64,000 nt of DNA from Flavipsychrobacter sp. GTDB lineage: Bacteria; Bacteroidota; Bacteroidia; Chitinophagales; Chitinophagaceae. The position numbers and the translations under genes were made by a program. The notes under the pieces were generated by a model, which ran no database searches, was not told the origin of the DNA, and was given only the letters and a program-made list of their open reading frames with translations. The stretch covers positions 1,598,001 to 1,662,000 of the forward strand of contig JAWKLD010000001.1 of NCBI GenBank assembly GCA_041392855.1, read 5' to 3'. This document shows positions 1-8,848 of this stretch, in pieces. The stretch's first letter is position 1. Every line of letters starts with the position of its first letter.

Positions 1-1
1 C

Positions 2-1126
2 TTAGCAACCTCGTTGCAAAAAGCAGGGCACAATGTGCATTTGTTTATTTTCTACAAAGATGGCTTTAATGATAAGCTCTACAACTTACTAGCACCTAAC
101 GTTCCCATTACTAAGGCTCATATCCCTAACTCATTTCTACTAAGAAAAATAGACGGCGTTCTGTTTCGCCTGAAGATAGACTACAGCTTTAGAATACAAT
201 ACATCAAAAAAGCTTTAAGAAAAGTAATAGCTACGCACAAAACAGAGGTCATACATAGCCATTTACTTAAAACAGATAGCGTATGTCTTGATGTGGCATC
301 AGAACAGAATATCCCTGTTGTAAATACCATTCACGGAGACTATCTACAGTTTTACAACAAGACAAAGAACAATGTGCCGATACCATTGCTCAACTATCAG
401 AAAAAAGCAACGCATAACCTTAAACGTTTAAATAGAGTTGTTTGCATATCAGACAAACAATTGGCTTTCTTTAAAGAGCATTTTGCCGAAGAGACCAACA
501 ACAAACTCAGCAAGATATACAATGGCTATACAGGACAAGTAAAAAGACAACCGAAAGAGCTAAGAAACAAACTACATATCCCTGACGGGGATTTTGTATT
601 CGGTATGGTATCTCGAGGCATACTAGAAAAAGGATGGCAAGTAGCTATCGATGCCTTTATAAAAATAAAGACAGACAATACTCATTTAGTACTGGTGGGT
701 GCTAGCGATTACCTTACAGAGCTACAAGAGCAGTACGCTAGCGAAAAGAATATTCACTTCACAGGTCATGCGGACAATCCACTTGACTGGGTAAATATGA
801 TGGATGTGGGACTACTACCTACTACCTACCCCTCAGAAAGTCTGCCAACAGTTGTGATAGAATACCTATGCTGCGGCAAGCCAGTAGTTGCATCCAATGC
901 TGGTGAGATCAACAACATGATAAAGTGTGGCGAGGCTGTTGCAGGACTTATTATTCCAATAGAGAACAATACGGTATCGGCCAATGACGTTGGCCGGGCG
1001 ATGAACACTTACCTGAACGATAAACCCCTACTTGAGAAGCATATAGCCAATACCTCTATTTGCTATGAGCAGTTTGACATGAAAAAATGTATTGATGCCT
1101 ATTTAAAGGAATACAAACACTTTTAA
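2..1126 (+). CDS. Glycosyltransferase family 4 protein, 5'-truncated by the window edge
   Basis: The reading frame is open to the left edge. A TTG at 14 could act as a start, but the codons before it (L-A-T-S from position 2) continue a typical GT4 N-terminus of the form LATSLQKAGHNVHLF, so the gene almost certainly begins upstream of the window. A GT-B fold is expected. The N-terminal half has an IHSHLLKTD acceptor-side segment. The C-terminal nucleotide-sugar domain starts near GMVSRGILEKGW and carries the GT4 EX7E motif (E-SLPTVVI-E) followed by GKPVVAS. It would transfer an activated sugar at the cytoplasmic membrane during polysaccharide or LPS assembly. It is the first of a tightly packed plus-strand series, with 13 bp to the next gene. 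The sugar and linkage cannot be read from the sequence. Confidence 0.9.
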   Translation, partial: LATSLQKAGHNVHLFIFYKDGFNDKLYNLLAPNVPITKAHIPNSFLLRKIDGVLFRLKIDYSFRIQYIKKALRKVIATHKTEVIHSHLLKTDSVCLDVASEQNIPVVNTIHGDYLQFYNKTKNNVPIPLLNYQKKATHNLKRLNRVVCISDKQLAFFKEHFAEETNNKLSKIYNGYTGQVKRQPKELRNKLHIPDGDFVFGMVSRGILEKGWQVAIDAFIKIKTDNTHLVLVGASDYLTELQEQYASEKNIHFTGHADNPLDWVNMMDVGLLPTTYPSESLPTVVIEYLCCGKPVVASNAGEINNMIKCGEAVAGLIIPIENNTVSANDVGRAMNTYLNDKPLLEKHIANTSICYEQFDMKKCIDAYLKEYKHF

Positions 1127-1139
1127 GCTTCTATATAGC

Positions 1140-1919
1140 ATGAAAATCTACGTTATCAACATGAAACGAAGTATCTATAGAAGAGAATCTATGGAGAAAA
1201 TGCTACAAAGCATGGAGCTTAATTATGAAATAGTAGAAGCTGTTGATGGTAAACTGCTCACTGAAGAAGAATATATCAAACACACCACCAACCCCAAAGA
1301 GTTCACACGCTCACAAACAGGTTGTGCGCTATCGCACATCAACGTATACCGAAAAGTAATAGCAGGAAAAGAGGACTACGCTTTAGTGTTGGAAGATGAT
1401 GTAAAGATCACAGAAAAGAAATTCAAACAGTTTTTAGAACAAATAAAAGCTAAACTAAACCCTGATAACATAACCTTACTTACCTACTTTTGGTGTAGAG
1501 AGGGTTATTTAGACCTAAAAAAGCAGGAAGGTAAAACCATAAAAGCAGATAAAACTTATCATATCTGCACCCCATCAGAAATACATGGCATAGGCCGTGC
1601 TGCTGCTTATATTTTATCAAAACAGACTTGTCAGCGCATGGTAGACGTCAACTATCCACTGCTAGCGCAAGCCGACTCTTGGGTTGTTTTCAAACAGGAA
1701 GGAGCCTTTCATTCTATTGATTGTATTTTCCCTGCACCTATTACTGAAAATGAACAATTCGGATCGGAAATAGACTATACCCAAACAAAAACACAAGCAT
1801 TTTTAAAAAGATTGATTACTACTATAGTAAACAAGAAGATTCCTATTTTTAGTACTATCATTACACGTAGACGACAAGCCTATTCAAATTCTTTAAAAAA
1901 ATTTCGCCTAATAGACTAA
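1140..1919 (+). CDS. Glycosyltransferase family 25 (LPS-type) protein
   Basis: The 259-residue protein opens with MKIYVINMKRSIYRRESM, the standard GT25 N-terminus. It has GCALSH at residues 61-66 and the acidic LEDDV motif at residues 84-88, the metal/nucleotide-sugar site of this family. GT25 enzymes usually add galactose or a related sugar to LPS core or O-antigen in the cytoplasm. A downstream HGIGRAAAYILSK segment also fits the family. No signal peptide or membrane span is seen. It lies between GT4 genes in the same orientation with gaps of 10-13 bp, so cotranscription is likely. The family call is firm; the sugar specificity is unknown. Confidence 0.88.
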   Translation: MKIYVINMKRSIYRRESMEKMLQSMELNYEIVEAVDGKLLTEEEYIKHTTNPKEFTRSQTGCALSHINVYRKVIAGKEDYALVLEDDVKITEKKFKQFLEQIKAKLNPDNITLLTYFWCREGYLDLKKQEGKTIKADKTYHICTPSEIHGIGRAAAYILSKQTCQRMVDVNYPLLAQADSWVVFKQEGAFHSIDCIFPAPITENEQFGSEIDYTQTKTQAFLKRLITTIVNKKIPIFSTIITRRRQAYSNSLKKFRLID

Positions 1920-1929
1920 ACGCTTCTTT

Positions 1930-2817
1930 ATGAGATTTGCAATAAGAGACGACGACACCAACTATTTTACATCGCCTGAAGAACTGAAGGCTTGTTATGG
2001 TGACATATGGGATAGCTATCCCCCGACACTCTGCCTTATCTCTAAGGTAAAAGGCAAATGGTCGCACTGGGTACACCAAATATATAAAGACAAACATGAT
2101 ACCGACTGGGAAGCATGGACCAACGATAATACCCCCTATCCAATAGAAGGTAATGGTGCGTTGGTAGACTTCCTGAAAGAAAAGGTAAAAGAAGGAAAGC
2201 TAGACATTGCCTACCATGCCAAATATCATAGAAACGAAGATACCTACCTGCCTAAAAGCAGGGCTAATAACTATGTAAGATGTGCAGAGTATTTTACTAC
2301 TCGAGATCTTACTGAAGATATTAAAACAGAAGTAACACACCTTAACCAACTATTGGGTTGTAACATATCTGTTTTCACCCCACCACAAAACTTATTGAGC
2401 AAGTTGGGCTACAATTCAGTGATCAATGCCGGCTTAAACATTTGCGGAGGAGGTATTGCCTTTTACAAAAAAGAAAAGGACATAAAGGGTTTGCAAAACA
2501 TAGCCAAACAACTAGCATTTAAAGTACTGCATAGAGACTCTGACTACCCGAGAGTAGTACACTATAAAAACCATAACGAGCTACCATACCATTATCCTTT
2601 ACAACCTGGTACACGCTTGGATTCTCTGATTTATGATTTTGATATGGTACGGAAACATAATGGAGATTTTGTACTTTCTACACACTATGTAGAGTTTGAT
2701 TATCCTATGGTTTATGATGAGACCATTACTATGAAAAGAGTACTGCTTGACTTTTTAGATTATGTCTCTCAGTATGATAATGTAGAAAAAGTGACCCTTT
2801 CTGAAATGTTGCAATAA
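1930..2817 (+). CDS. Polysaccharide deacetylase-like (NodB-fold) protein
   Basis: This is a 295-residue protein without a signal peptide. The N-terminal FAIRDDDTNYF segment (aspartates at residues 7-9), the YHAKYHR segment near residues 95-101, FTPPQN near residue 154 and STHY near residue 251 resemble the metal-binding and catalytic layout of divergent polysaccharide deacetylase-like (DUF2334-type) proteins found in O-antigen and capsule clusters. If active it would remove N- or O-acetyl groups from a sugar intermediate. It begins 10 bp after the GT25 gene and ends 1 bp before the next glycosyltransferase, which ties it to polysaccharide synthesis. The assignment rests on motif order only; the substrate is inferred. 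Confidence 0.65.
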   Translation: MRFAIRDDDTNYFTSPEELKACYGDIWDSYPPTLCLISKVKGKWSHWVHQIYKDKHDTDWEAWTNDNTPYPIEGNGALVDFLKEKVKEGKLDIAYHAKYHRNEDTYLPKSRANNYVRCAEYFTTRDLTEDIKTEVTHLNQLLGCNISVFTPPQNLLSKLGYNSVINAGLNICGGGIAFYKKEKDIKGLQNIAKQLAFKVLHRDSDYPRVVHYKNHNELPYHYPLQPGTRLDSLIYDFDMVRKHNGDFVLSTHYVEFDYPMVYDETITMKRVLLDFLDYVSQYDNVEKVTLSEMLQ

Positions 2818-2818
2818 G

Positions 2819-4033
2819 ATGAACGCAAAAAAGAAAATACTAGTCGTCTCCTTTCAATCGCTTACCGCTAATAGTGCGGGCGGCATGGCCAGATTGGGCT
2901 ATTACTTATCAAAAGAATTGCATCAACGTAATTTATTAGAAAAGTTTATCGTTTTTTCAAAAGGGAAACATACGACAGACTTCCCTTGCGAACCTGTATC
3001 TAAATGGTCGCGCTATTATTTATTCTTACTCAACAAACTGAACCAGTTCTTAAAAATACCTGCGCATAAGTTCAGGTTGATACAAGAACAACAATACGAT
3101 CGTTTCTGCACACAGCATATCACAAAAGACATTGGTATTTTATTCACCACCAATGCTCATATGCGAAGAACATTTAAAAAAGCCAAACGGTTAGGCATTC
3201 CTATTGTATACATCCCTGCCAATCAGGAAGAGAACTATATTTACGACCTCATCACTAAAGAGCAGAACCTACTTGGCATTCATAATACCGATGCCTATAC
3301 TTATCAACCAAGGCTACAGTTCTACAATCAATCCATAGGGTATGTAGACACTGTAATAGGTACCTACCCAACGGTTTATGACAGCTATGTAAATGCTGCA
3401 CGTAAAAGCTATGAAGTAGTTAATATAACAGGACACTTAAAACCTGACTTCAAACCATATACATTAGAAGAGCGTACCAAAGGTGCTACTTTTCATGTAG
3501 GTTATATGGCACATACTGTGGTACTAAAAGGGTTGCAATATTTATTGACAGCATGGAAAGAACTACAGGAAGAGAACAAAGACCTGAATATAGAGCTATC
3601 TGTTGCCGGATATATAGAACCTAAATTAAAAGACTATATAGCAGAACACTTTGGCAACCTGAAGAAAATTAAATACTTAGGGCATGTATCCAGTGTACCT
3701 GAGTTTTTAAAAACCTTAGACATCTTCGTCATCCCTAGCCTTTCAGAAGGAGGACCATATACTGCGTTAGAAGCAGCTCATTATGGCGTGCCAGTTATCA
3801 TAACAGAGAACTGTGGTTCAGGCGAGTTGCTGAGTAGAGATAACAGTGGTTGTGTCATAATACCTATTAGAGATGCAGGAAGGATAAAACAAGAAGTGCT
3901 AAATGCTTATAACAACAGAGCGGCATTGCCACAAATGGGCATCAATGCCAAGACAAATTTAGACAACTATAAAATGCAGGAGCTTTTTACAGCTTTAGTA
4001 GATTATTTAGAGAAAAAGGTAACCAAATTATAG
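2819..4033 (+). CDS. Glycosyltransferase family 4 protein
   Basis: A 404-residue GT-B enzyme. The N-terminal segment KILVVSFQSLTANSAGGMARL is the glycine-rich acceptor-binding start, and the C-terminal domain starts near FHVGYMAHTVVLKGLQYLL. The GT4 EX7E motif is present as E-GGPYTAL-E, within PSLSEGGPYTALEAAHYGVPV. It is expected at the cytoplasmic face of the inner membrane, extending a lipid-linked glycan. The start codon overlaps closely with the preceding stop (1 bp gap) and the next gene follows after 1 bp, so translational coupling in one operon is likely. The length is ordinary for the family. The sugar donor is not predictable. Confidence 0.9.
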   Translation: MNAKKKILVVSFQSLTANSAGGMARLGYYLSKELHQRNLLEKFIVFSKGKHTTDFPCEPVSKWSRYYLFLLNKLNQFLKIPAHKFRLIQEQQYDRFCTQHITKDIGILFTTNAHMRRTFKKAKRLGIPIVYIPANQEENYIYDLITKEQNLLGIHNTDAYTYQPRLQFYNQSIGYVDTVIGTYPTVYDSYVNAARKSYEVVNITGHLKPDFKPYTLEERTKGATFHVGYMAHTVVLKGLQYLLTAWKELQEENKDLNIELSVAGYIEPKLKDYIAEHFGNLKKIKYLGHVSSVPEFLKTLDIFVIPSLSEGGPYTALEAAHYGVPVIITENCGSGELLSRDNSGCVIIPIRDAGRIKQEVLNAYNNRAALPQMGINAKTNLDNYKMQELFTALVDYLEKKVTKL

Positions 4034-4034
4034 T

Positions 4035-5240
4035 ATGAAGAATGTATTACTCATAGGGTCGGAACTTGGAAAAGGAGGAGCAGAACGCTCTATCTCCTTA
4101 CTAAGTTATTATCTGGAGCAGCGTGGCTATGAGGTTACACTTTGTATTCTTTCGGGTACCGATAGAGAAAAGTTTTACAAGACATGTAAAAGAGTGGTCT
4201 TTGTAGACCCTCCTGCACATACAGGTGTTGTAGGAAAAATAAAAGCTTGGCAATACCGTATACAAAAAATAAAAAAACTCAAACAAGAACAGAACATAGA
4301 TGTATCCATCAGTTTTTTAGAAGGACCAGACTATGTAAATGTGCTTACCAGAGGTAGAGAAAAAATTGTGCTTAGTATTCGCGGCTCCAAGATGCACGAC
4401 AAAGTGATAAGTGGAGTAATGGGTACGATAAGAAAGAAAATACTTATTCCATTTCTTTACAAGCGTGCTGATGAAGTAATCTGTGTAACACAAGCTTTAG
4501 CAGACGAACTCAACCATTACTTCAACATCTGTAAAGAGAAGCTAACGGTCATCTACAACTTTTACGAGACAGAAGACATTCTACAAAAAGCACAAGAGCC
4601 ACTTACTGGAGAAGAAAAGAAGATATATGATAAGCCTGTTATCATCACATCAGGCAGGTTGCATGTAGCCAAAGAACAAGACAAGCTTATTCGCTTACTT
4701 CAAAGGTTAAAGACGACCACAGATGCCCGACTAATGATACTGGGCGATGGAGAACTAAAAGATGACTTCATAGCATTAACACGATCACTTGGCATGAAAG
4801 CATGTGATTGGAAAGGAACCTATGAAGAAGCCGATGTGTATTTAATGGGCTTTCAATCAAATGCTTTTAAATATTATCATCATAGTTCTTTATTCGCATT
4901 GTCCTCTTCTTGGGAGGGTTTCCCAAATGTATTAGCAGAAGCGTTGATCTGCCAAATACCTGTGGTAAGCACCGACTGCCCTACCGGCCCTAGAGAGATA
5001 TTAAACGTTAACGGGCTGGATGCACCAACGGAAGAAACGCACAGACTAACAGTAGGCTCACTACTACCCATGCTGAATGAAATAAATGAACAACGTTTTG
5101 AACAATGGGTGACCGAAATGCAACATTGGCTGAATGCTAGAAAGCCAATGCCAGAGGACTATGATAGGCTCACAAAACGTTTTACCTTAGATGCCATGCT
5201 CACACAGTGGGACAATGTGATCAATCAAAAAACAATATAG
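4035..5240 (+). CDS. Glycosyltransferase family 4 protein (GGAE type)
   Basis: A 401-residue GT4 enzyme. Near the N-terminus LLIGSELGKGGAERS contains the GGAE signature common in N-acetylhexosamine-transferring GT4 proteins. The C-terminal domain begins around VIITSGRLHVAKEQDKLI. The EX7E motif reads E-GFPNVLA-E, followed by PVVSTDCPTGPREIL, another hallmark of this subgroup. It acts on an undecaprenyl-linked or LPS acceptor by family analogy. It is packed 1 bp after the upstream transferase and followed by a TTG-initiated transferase 1 bp later. No unusual features. Confidence 0.9.
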   Translation: MKNVLLIGSELGKGGAERSISLLSYYLEQRGYEVTLCILSGTDREKFYKTCKRVVFVDPPAHTGVVGKIKAWQYRIQKIKKLKQEQNIDVSISFLEGPDYVNVLTRGREKIVLSIRGSKMHDKVISGVMGTIRKKILIPFLYKRADEVICVTQALADELNHYFNICKEKLTVIYNFYETEDILQKAQEPLTGEEKKIYDKPVIITSGRLHVAKEQDKLIRLLQRLKTTTDARLMILGDGELKDDFIALTRSLGMKACDWKGTYEEADVYLMGFQSNAFKYYHHSSLFALSSSWEGFPNVLAEALICQIPVVSTDCPTGPREILNVNGLDAPTEETHRLTVGSLLPMLNEINEQRFEQWVTEMQHWLNARKPMPEDYDRLTKRFTLDAMLTQWDNVINQKTI

Positions 5241-5241
5241 T

Positions 5242-6363
5242 TTGAACATACTGATAATAGACAACTCATTAAACTTTACAGGCGCCTTTAAATGTGCACT
5301 AAATGAAGCTGACCTATTATCAGACCAGCATAAGTTCACCTTTATACTACATAGCAATAGCAACTTAAAAAAGCCGTTGCAGGAAAAGGGATACAAAGTA
5401 CACCAACTACACATGGTAGAAATAAAGCGTTCTATCCCTGTGCTGTTTTTATACCCGCTTATGTTGTTACGAAATGCCGTTGAAGTATTTCGCATAGTAG
5501 CCAATGAAAATATAGATGTAGTACAGGTAAACGACTACTACAACCTAATAGGTGTAATGCTAAAAAAACTAGGTTATAAAGGTAAGTTGATCACTTATGT
5601 GCGCTTCTTACCTTCAGCCATACCTGGTATACTTAATAAATGGTGGACAAAGTTGGCGCAAAAATATTCCTACAAAGTAATTGCTGTGTCTGATGCAGTA
5701 CTGCAACAGCTACCACAAAAGGAAAATACCATAAGAATATATGACCCTGTAAAACTAGAAGAACAACTACCGGAAGATAACGATGAAGAAACGAACACTA
5801 TAGACCTGCTTTACCTAGGCAACTACATAAAAGGCAAAGGGCAAGATTATGCCATAGAAGCTTTTGCTATGGCTTACGAACAAAACCAATTGCTTCGTTT
5901 AAGGTTTGCAGGAGGTATTATGGGTTTGGATAAAAATGCAGCCTTTAAAGTAGAACTACAAAAACGAGCTCAAGAGTTGGGCATTGCAGAAGTGGTAACT
6001 TTCGATTCCTTTAGCACAAATATAGAACAAGACATAAAGGAGGCTGACATAGTACTTAATTTTTCTGATGCGGAGTCTTTCTCCATGACCTGTTTAGAAG
6101 CTGCCTTTTACGGTACGCCATTAATAGCTACCAAATGCGGAGGACCTGAAGAAATAATAGTACACGAAGAGACAGGGCTATTGGTGCCGAAAGCGGACAC
6201 TACAGCAATGAGTGATGCTATACTAACCCTAGCCAATAATAGACTGGTAAGAGACGACTACGCTTTGGCTGGGAAGGCCTATGTAAGAAATAAGTTTTCT
6301 ATCAGTAATTATACAACAGCTATCGAATCAATTTTAAAAGAGGAGCAACATGTCGGCAGCTAA
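5242..6363 (+). CDS. Glycosyltransferase family 4 protein with TTG start
   Basis: A 373-residue GT4 protein. The natural N-terminus (M-N-I-L-I-I-D-N) is reached only by initiating at TTG 5242, one base after the previous stop codon; no in-frame ATG gives a complete first beta strand. The C-terminal domain starts near LLYLGNYIKGKGQDYAIEAF. The EX7E motif is E-SFSMTCL-E, followed by GTPLIATKCGGPEEI. Its 3' end overlaps the next gene by 14 bp, so the two are very probably coupled. The role is addition of one sugar in the surface glycan repeat; specificity unknown. Confidence 0.88.
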   Translation: MNILIIDNSLNFTGAFKCALNEADLLSDQHKFTFILHSNSNLKKPLQEKGYKVHQLHMVEIKRSIPVLFLYPLMLLRNAVEVFRIVANENIDVVQVNDYYNLIGVMLKKLGYKGKLITYVRFLPSAIPGILNKWWTKLAQKYSYKVIAVSDAVLQQLPQKENTIRIYDPVKLEEQLPEDNDEETNTIDLLYLGNYIKGKGQDYAIEAFAMAYEQNQLLRLRFAGGIMGLDKNAAFKVELQKRAQELGIAEVVTFDSFSTNIEQDIKEADIVLNFSDAESFSMTCLEAAFYGTPLIATKCGGPEEIIVHEETGLLVPKADTTAMSDAILTLANNRLVRDDYALAGKAYVRNKFSISNYTTAIESILKEEQHVGS

Positions 6364-7426
6364 AGTATTATTCATAGTACCCTACCCTGTAAGGCATGCT
6401 CCGTCTCAACGCTTTAGGGTAGAACTGTTTGAACCTGAACTTCAAGCTGCGGAAGTTGATTATTCCATTAGTCCTTTTATGGATGAGGCAACGTGGAATG
6501 TGCTATATAAAAATGGCTCTATTCTTCAAAAAGCAGTAGGTATTATTAAAGGTTACCTTAAAAGATTCAAGACCGTATTGTTGGACGTACCTAAGTACGA
6601 CTACATATTTATACATAGAGAAGCAGCCCCGTTAGGGCCTCCTATATTTGAGTGGCTGATCGCTAAAGTATTGCGTAAAAAGATCATCTTCGATTTTGAC
6701 GATGCTATATGGATGGAGAACACTAGTAATGAAAATAAGCTGGCAGCACTACTAAAAGCGGCATGGAAGACTAAAAGCATTTGCAAATGGTCTTATAAGG
6801 TTGCAGGAGGTAATGACTATCTCTGCAATTTTGCCAAACAGCATAATGACAGTGTAGTATTGCTACCTACTTGTGTAGACATGCAACGTATGCACAAGGG
6901 CGAGAAACAACATCATGAAGGACAGGTTACAATTGGCTGGACAGGTAGCCACTCTACCCTCAAATATCTGGATGATGTCATAGAGGTATTACAAGAGCTG
7001 GAAGAAAAACACAATACTCGTTTTATAGTCATTGCCAACAAACAGCCTGACCTCCCGCTAAAAAACTTGGAGTTCATCAAATGGAGTGAAGAAACCGAAG
7101 TAGCCGACCTTTTAAAAATAGATATAGGCATCATGCCACTTAAAGCTGATGCTTGGAGCGAAGGAAAATGCGGTTTTAAATTGATCCAATATCTATCTCT
7201 TGGCATACCCGCTGTAGCCAACCCTGTTGGGGTCAATAAAGTTATTATAGAGGAAGGCGTAAACGGTTATTTATGTAATAGCCCTGAAGAATGGGTAACT
7301 GCATTAACATCACTTGTAGCAGATGCAAATTTGCGTAGATCATTTGGGCAATCAGGCAAGGAGAAGATGGCATCTAATTACAGCATTGCTTCGCAAAAAG
7401 ATACTTTCCTACAACTCTTTAGTTAG
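6350..7426 (+). CDS. Glycosyltransferase (GT4-like, FDFDDAIW subgroup)
   Basis: A 358-residue protein whose ATG lies inside the 3' end of the previous gene and is preceded by a good purine-rich AGGAG at 6341-6345. It starts KVLFIVPYPVRHAPSQRFR and contains IFDFDDAIW, a motif of a recognisable GT4-like subgroup. The C-terminal donor domain has EGKCGFKLIQYLSLGIPAV, in which the usual EX7E spacing is replaced by the EGKCGFKLIQ form typical of that subgroup. It is the last gene of the plus-strand run and ends one base before the stop codon of the convergent polymerase-like gene. It is inferred to add a sugar in the same pathway. Confidence 0.85.
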   Translation: MSAAKVLFIVPYPVRHAPSQRFRVELFEPELQAAEVDYSISPFMDEATWNVLYKNGSILQKAVGIIKGYLKRFKTVLLDVPKYDYIFIHREAAPLGPPIFEWLIAKVLRKKIIFDFDDAIWMENTSNENKLAALLKAAWKTKSICKWSYKVAGGNDYLCNFAKQHNDSVVLLPTCVDMQRMHKGEKQHHEGQVTIGWTGSHSTLKYLDDVIEVLQELEEKHNTRFIVIANKQPDLPLKNLEFIKWSEETEVADLLKIDIGIMPLKADAWSEGKCGFKLIQYLSLGIPAVANPVGVNKVIIEEGVNGYLCNSPEEWVTALTSLVADANLRRSFGQSGKEKMASNYSIASQKDTFLQLFS

Positions 7427-7427
7427 A

Positions 7428-8795
7428 TCACTTAAGGTTAAAAGCAAAGAAATCGCTTTCTATAGGTTTATTCTTATAGTAGATAAGTACTAGCATCATA
7501 GTATAGAACGGCAGGCATGGTATACGGTAACGAGACAGTGTACCAAAAGTACCTGACGACAATCCCACCGCAAATGCGAAAATGAGCGTAAAGATGAGAC
7601 AAAACTGAATGGTGGGATCTGTAGCTATACTCTTCCATACTCTACCCAAACCTACAGAGAACAACACCTTAATAGTGAGCAACAATAGTATGGTAGCCTC
7701 TATAGCATTTATAAACTGTATGGGCTTTCTGGTTTCCCATAAGTAAGGGCGGAATAACGATACATTTACCGCAGCAGGAAACCTCGACAACATACCTGCT
7801 GGTGTTGGACTAAACTCTCCTATATCGTAAGCACTACCTGCATCACCTGCTTGCTCACTAATATAGTTACCTACCAAATAAGAAGTTTTTGCCACCTTAT
7901 CCAGCGAATACCTACCCAAAGTGGAAGCAAATGCCGATGCAAAGAACAAGAATCCACCGATACAGATTATAATAACACCGATCTTAGTAAAGAAGCGTGC
8001 AAAAGGGTTTTTGATATAGTGCGAGTAAGTAGATAGTATCCAGAATACAATAGCCGGCAAGAAGGCTATTAATATATACACCTTAATATTAGCGATAAGG
8101 TAAAAAGCAAATACAGTCAACAAAATGATACTTATCCTAAAGTCTCTATTGATAAGTAACCTAAAAACCCCATAGGTTAGCCACCCGAGGGCAAACATAC
8201 ATATGGTATCCTTAAATATGCCTGAACCCCACATAATGGTACTTGGGATAAACAATACTGCAATCGCTATATAAAGTGTGTATTGTGGATACTTGGTAGC
8301 AAACGTACGAAACAAGGCCCAAATGCCTGTATAAGCCAACGATGCTAATAGTACAGACGTAGGCAAATAGGTACTGAAGGTAAGCGTAGCTATAAGCGCT
8401 GTTATAGTGGCTACCATATACTCTGTAGGTGCCTCATACCATTCCATTTGGTTAATGTACTTCATATATGGCCCATCGTACCAGTCGGCTAGCCTAAAGG
8501 TGAGCTTAAACCACATAATGGGCGACTCACCGAAAGAGCTATTGATCGTTGAGGCATGCTCAAAATATTTGGAGGTATCACCACCACCATAGTAGTATTG
8601 GTATATAAATCCGATAAAAAGACCACCTAGTATTTTGGCTATCAGGCCGGGCATAAAATAGGGTCTCCACTGGTGGCCTGGAGGGTAGTAAGCGTCTCTT
8701 ATCTTGCTGGCAATAAAAAAAATGATCACCAAATAGAAGGGCAGGAGCAAATAGTCCAGCAAATGAATAAATGAAGTATCTTCTAAGTGATGCAT
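7428..8795 (-). CDS. Polytopic membrane protein, O-antigen/EPS polymerase-like
   Basis: A 455-residue hydrophobic protein with roughly ten membrane segments, including HLLDYLLLPFYLVIIFFIAS at the N-terminus. A long non-cytoplasmic loop lies near residues 285-345, and a C-terminal TLSRYRIPCLPFY segment resembles the end of Wzy/EpsG-type polymerases and O-antigen ligase-like proteins. No catalytic motif identifies it firmly. It is the only membrane protein in the transferase cluster, so the inferred job is polymerisation of the polysaccharide repeat. It is transcribed against its neighbours: tail to tail with the glycosyltransferase ending at 7426 and divergent from asnB across 53 bp. An uncharacterised membrane protein of another role remains possible. 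Confidence 0.6.
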   Translation of the reverse strand: MHHLEDTSFIHLLDYLLLPFYLVIIFFIASKIRDAYYPPGHQWRPYFMPGLIAKILGGLFIGFIYQYYYGGGDTSKYFEHASTINSSFGESPIMWFKLTFRLADWYDGPYMKYINQMEWYEAPTEYMVATITALIATLTFSTYLPTSVLLASLAYTGIWALFRTFATKYPQYTLYIAIAVLFIPSTIMWGSGIFKDTICMFALGWLTYGVFRLLINRDFRISIILLTVFAFYLIANIKVYILIAFLPAIVFWILSTYSHYIKNPFARFFTKIGVIIICIGGFLFFASAFASTLGRYSLDKVAKTSYLVGNYISEQAGDAGSAYDIGEFSPTPAGMLSRFPAAVNVSLFRPYLWETRKPIQFINAIEATILLLLTIKVLFSVGLGRVWKSIATDPTIQFCLIFTLIFAFAVGLSSGTFGTLSRYRIPCLPFYTMMLVLIYYKNKPIESDFFAFNLK

Positions 8796-8848
8796 TTTAT
8801 TATATCTTGCAATATTAACAGCTTAACCAAACTCATTTAGTCCAGCTC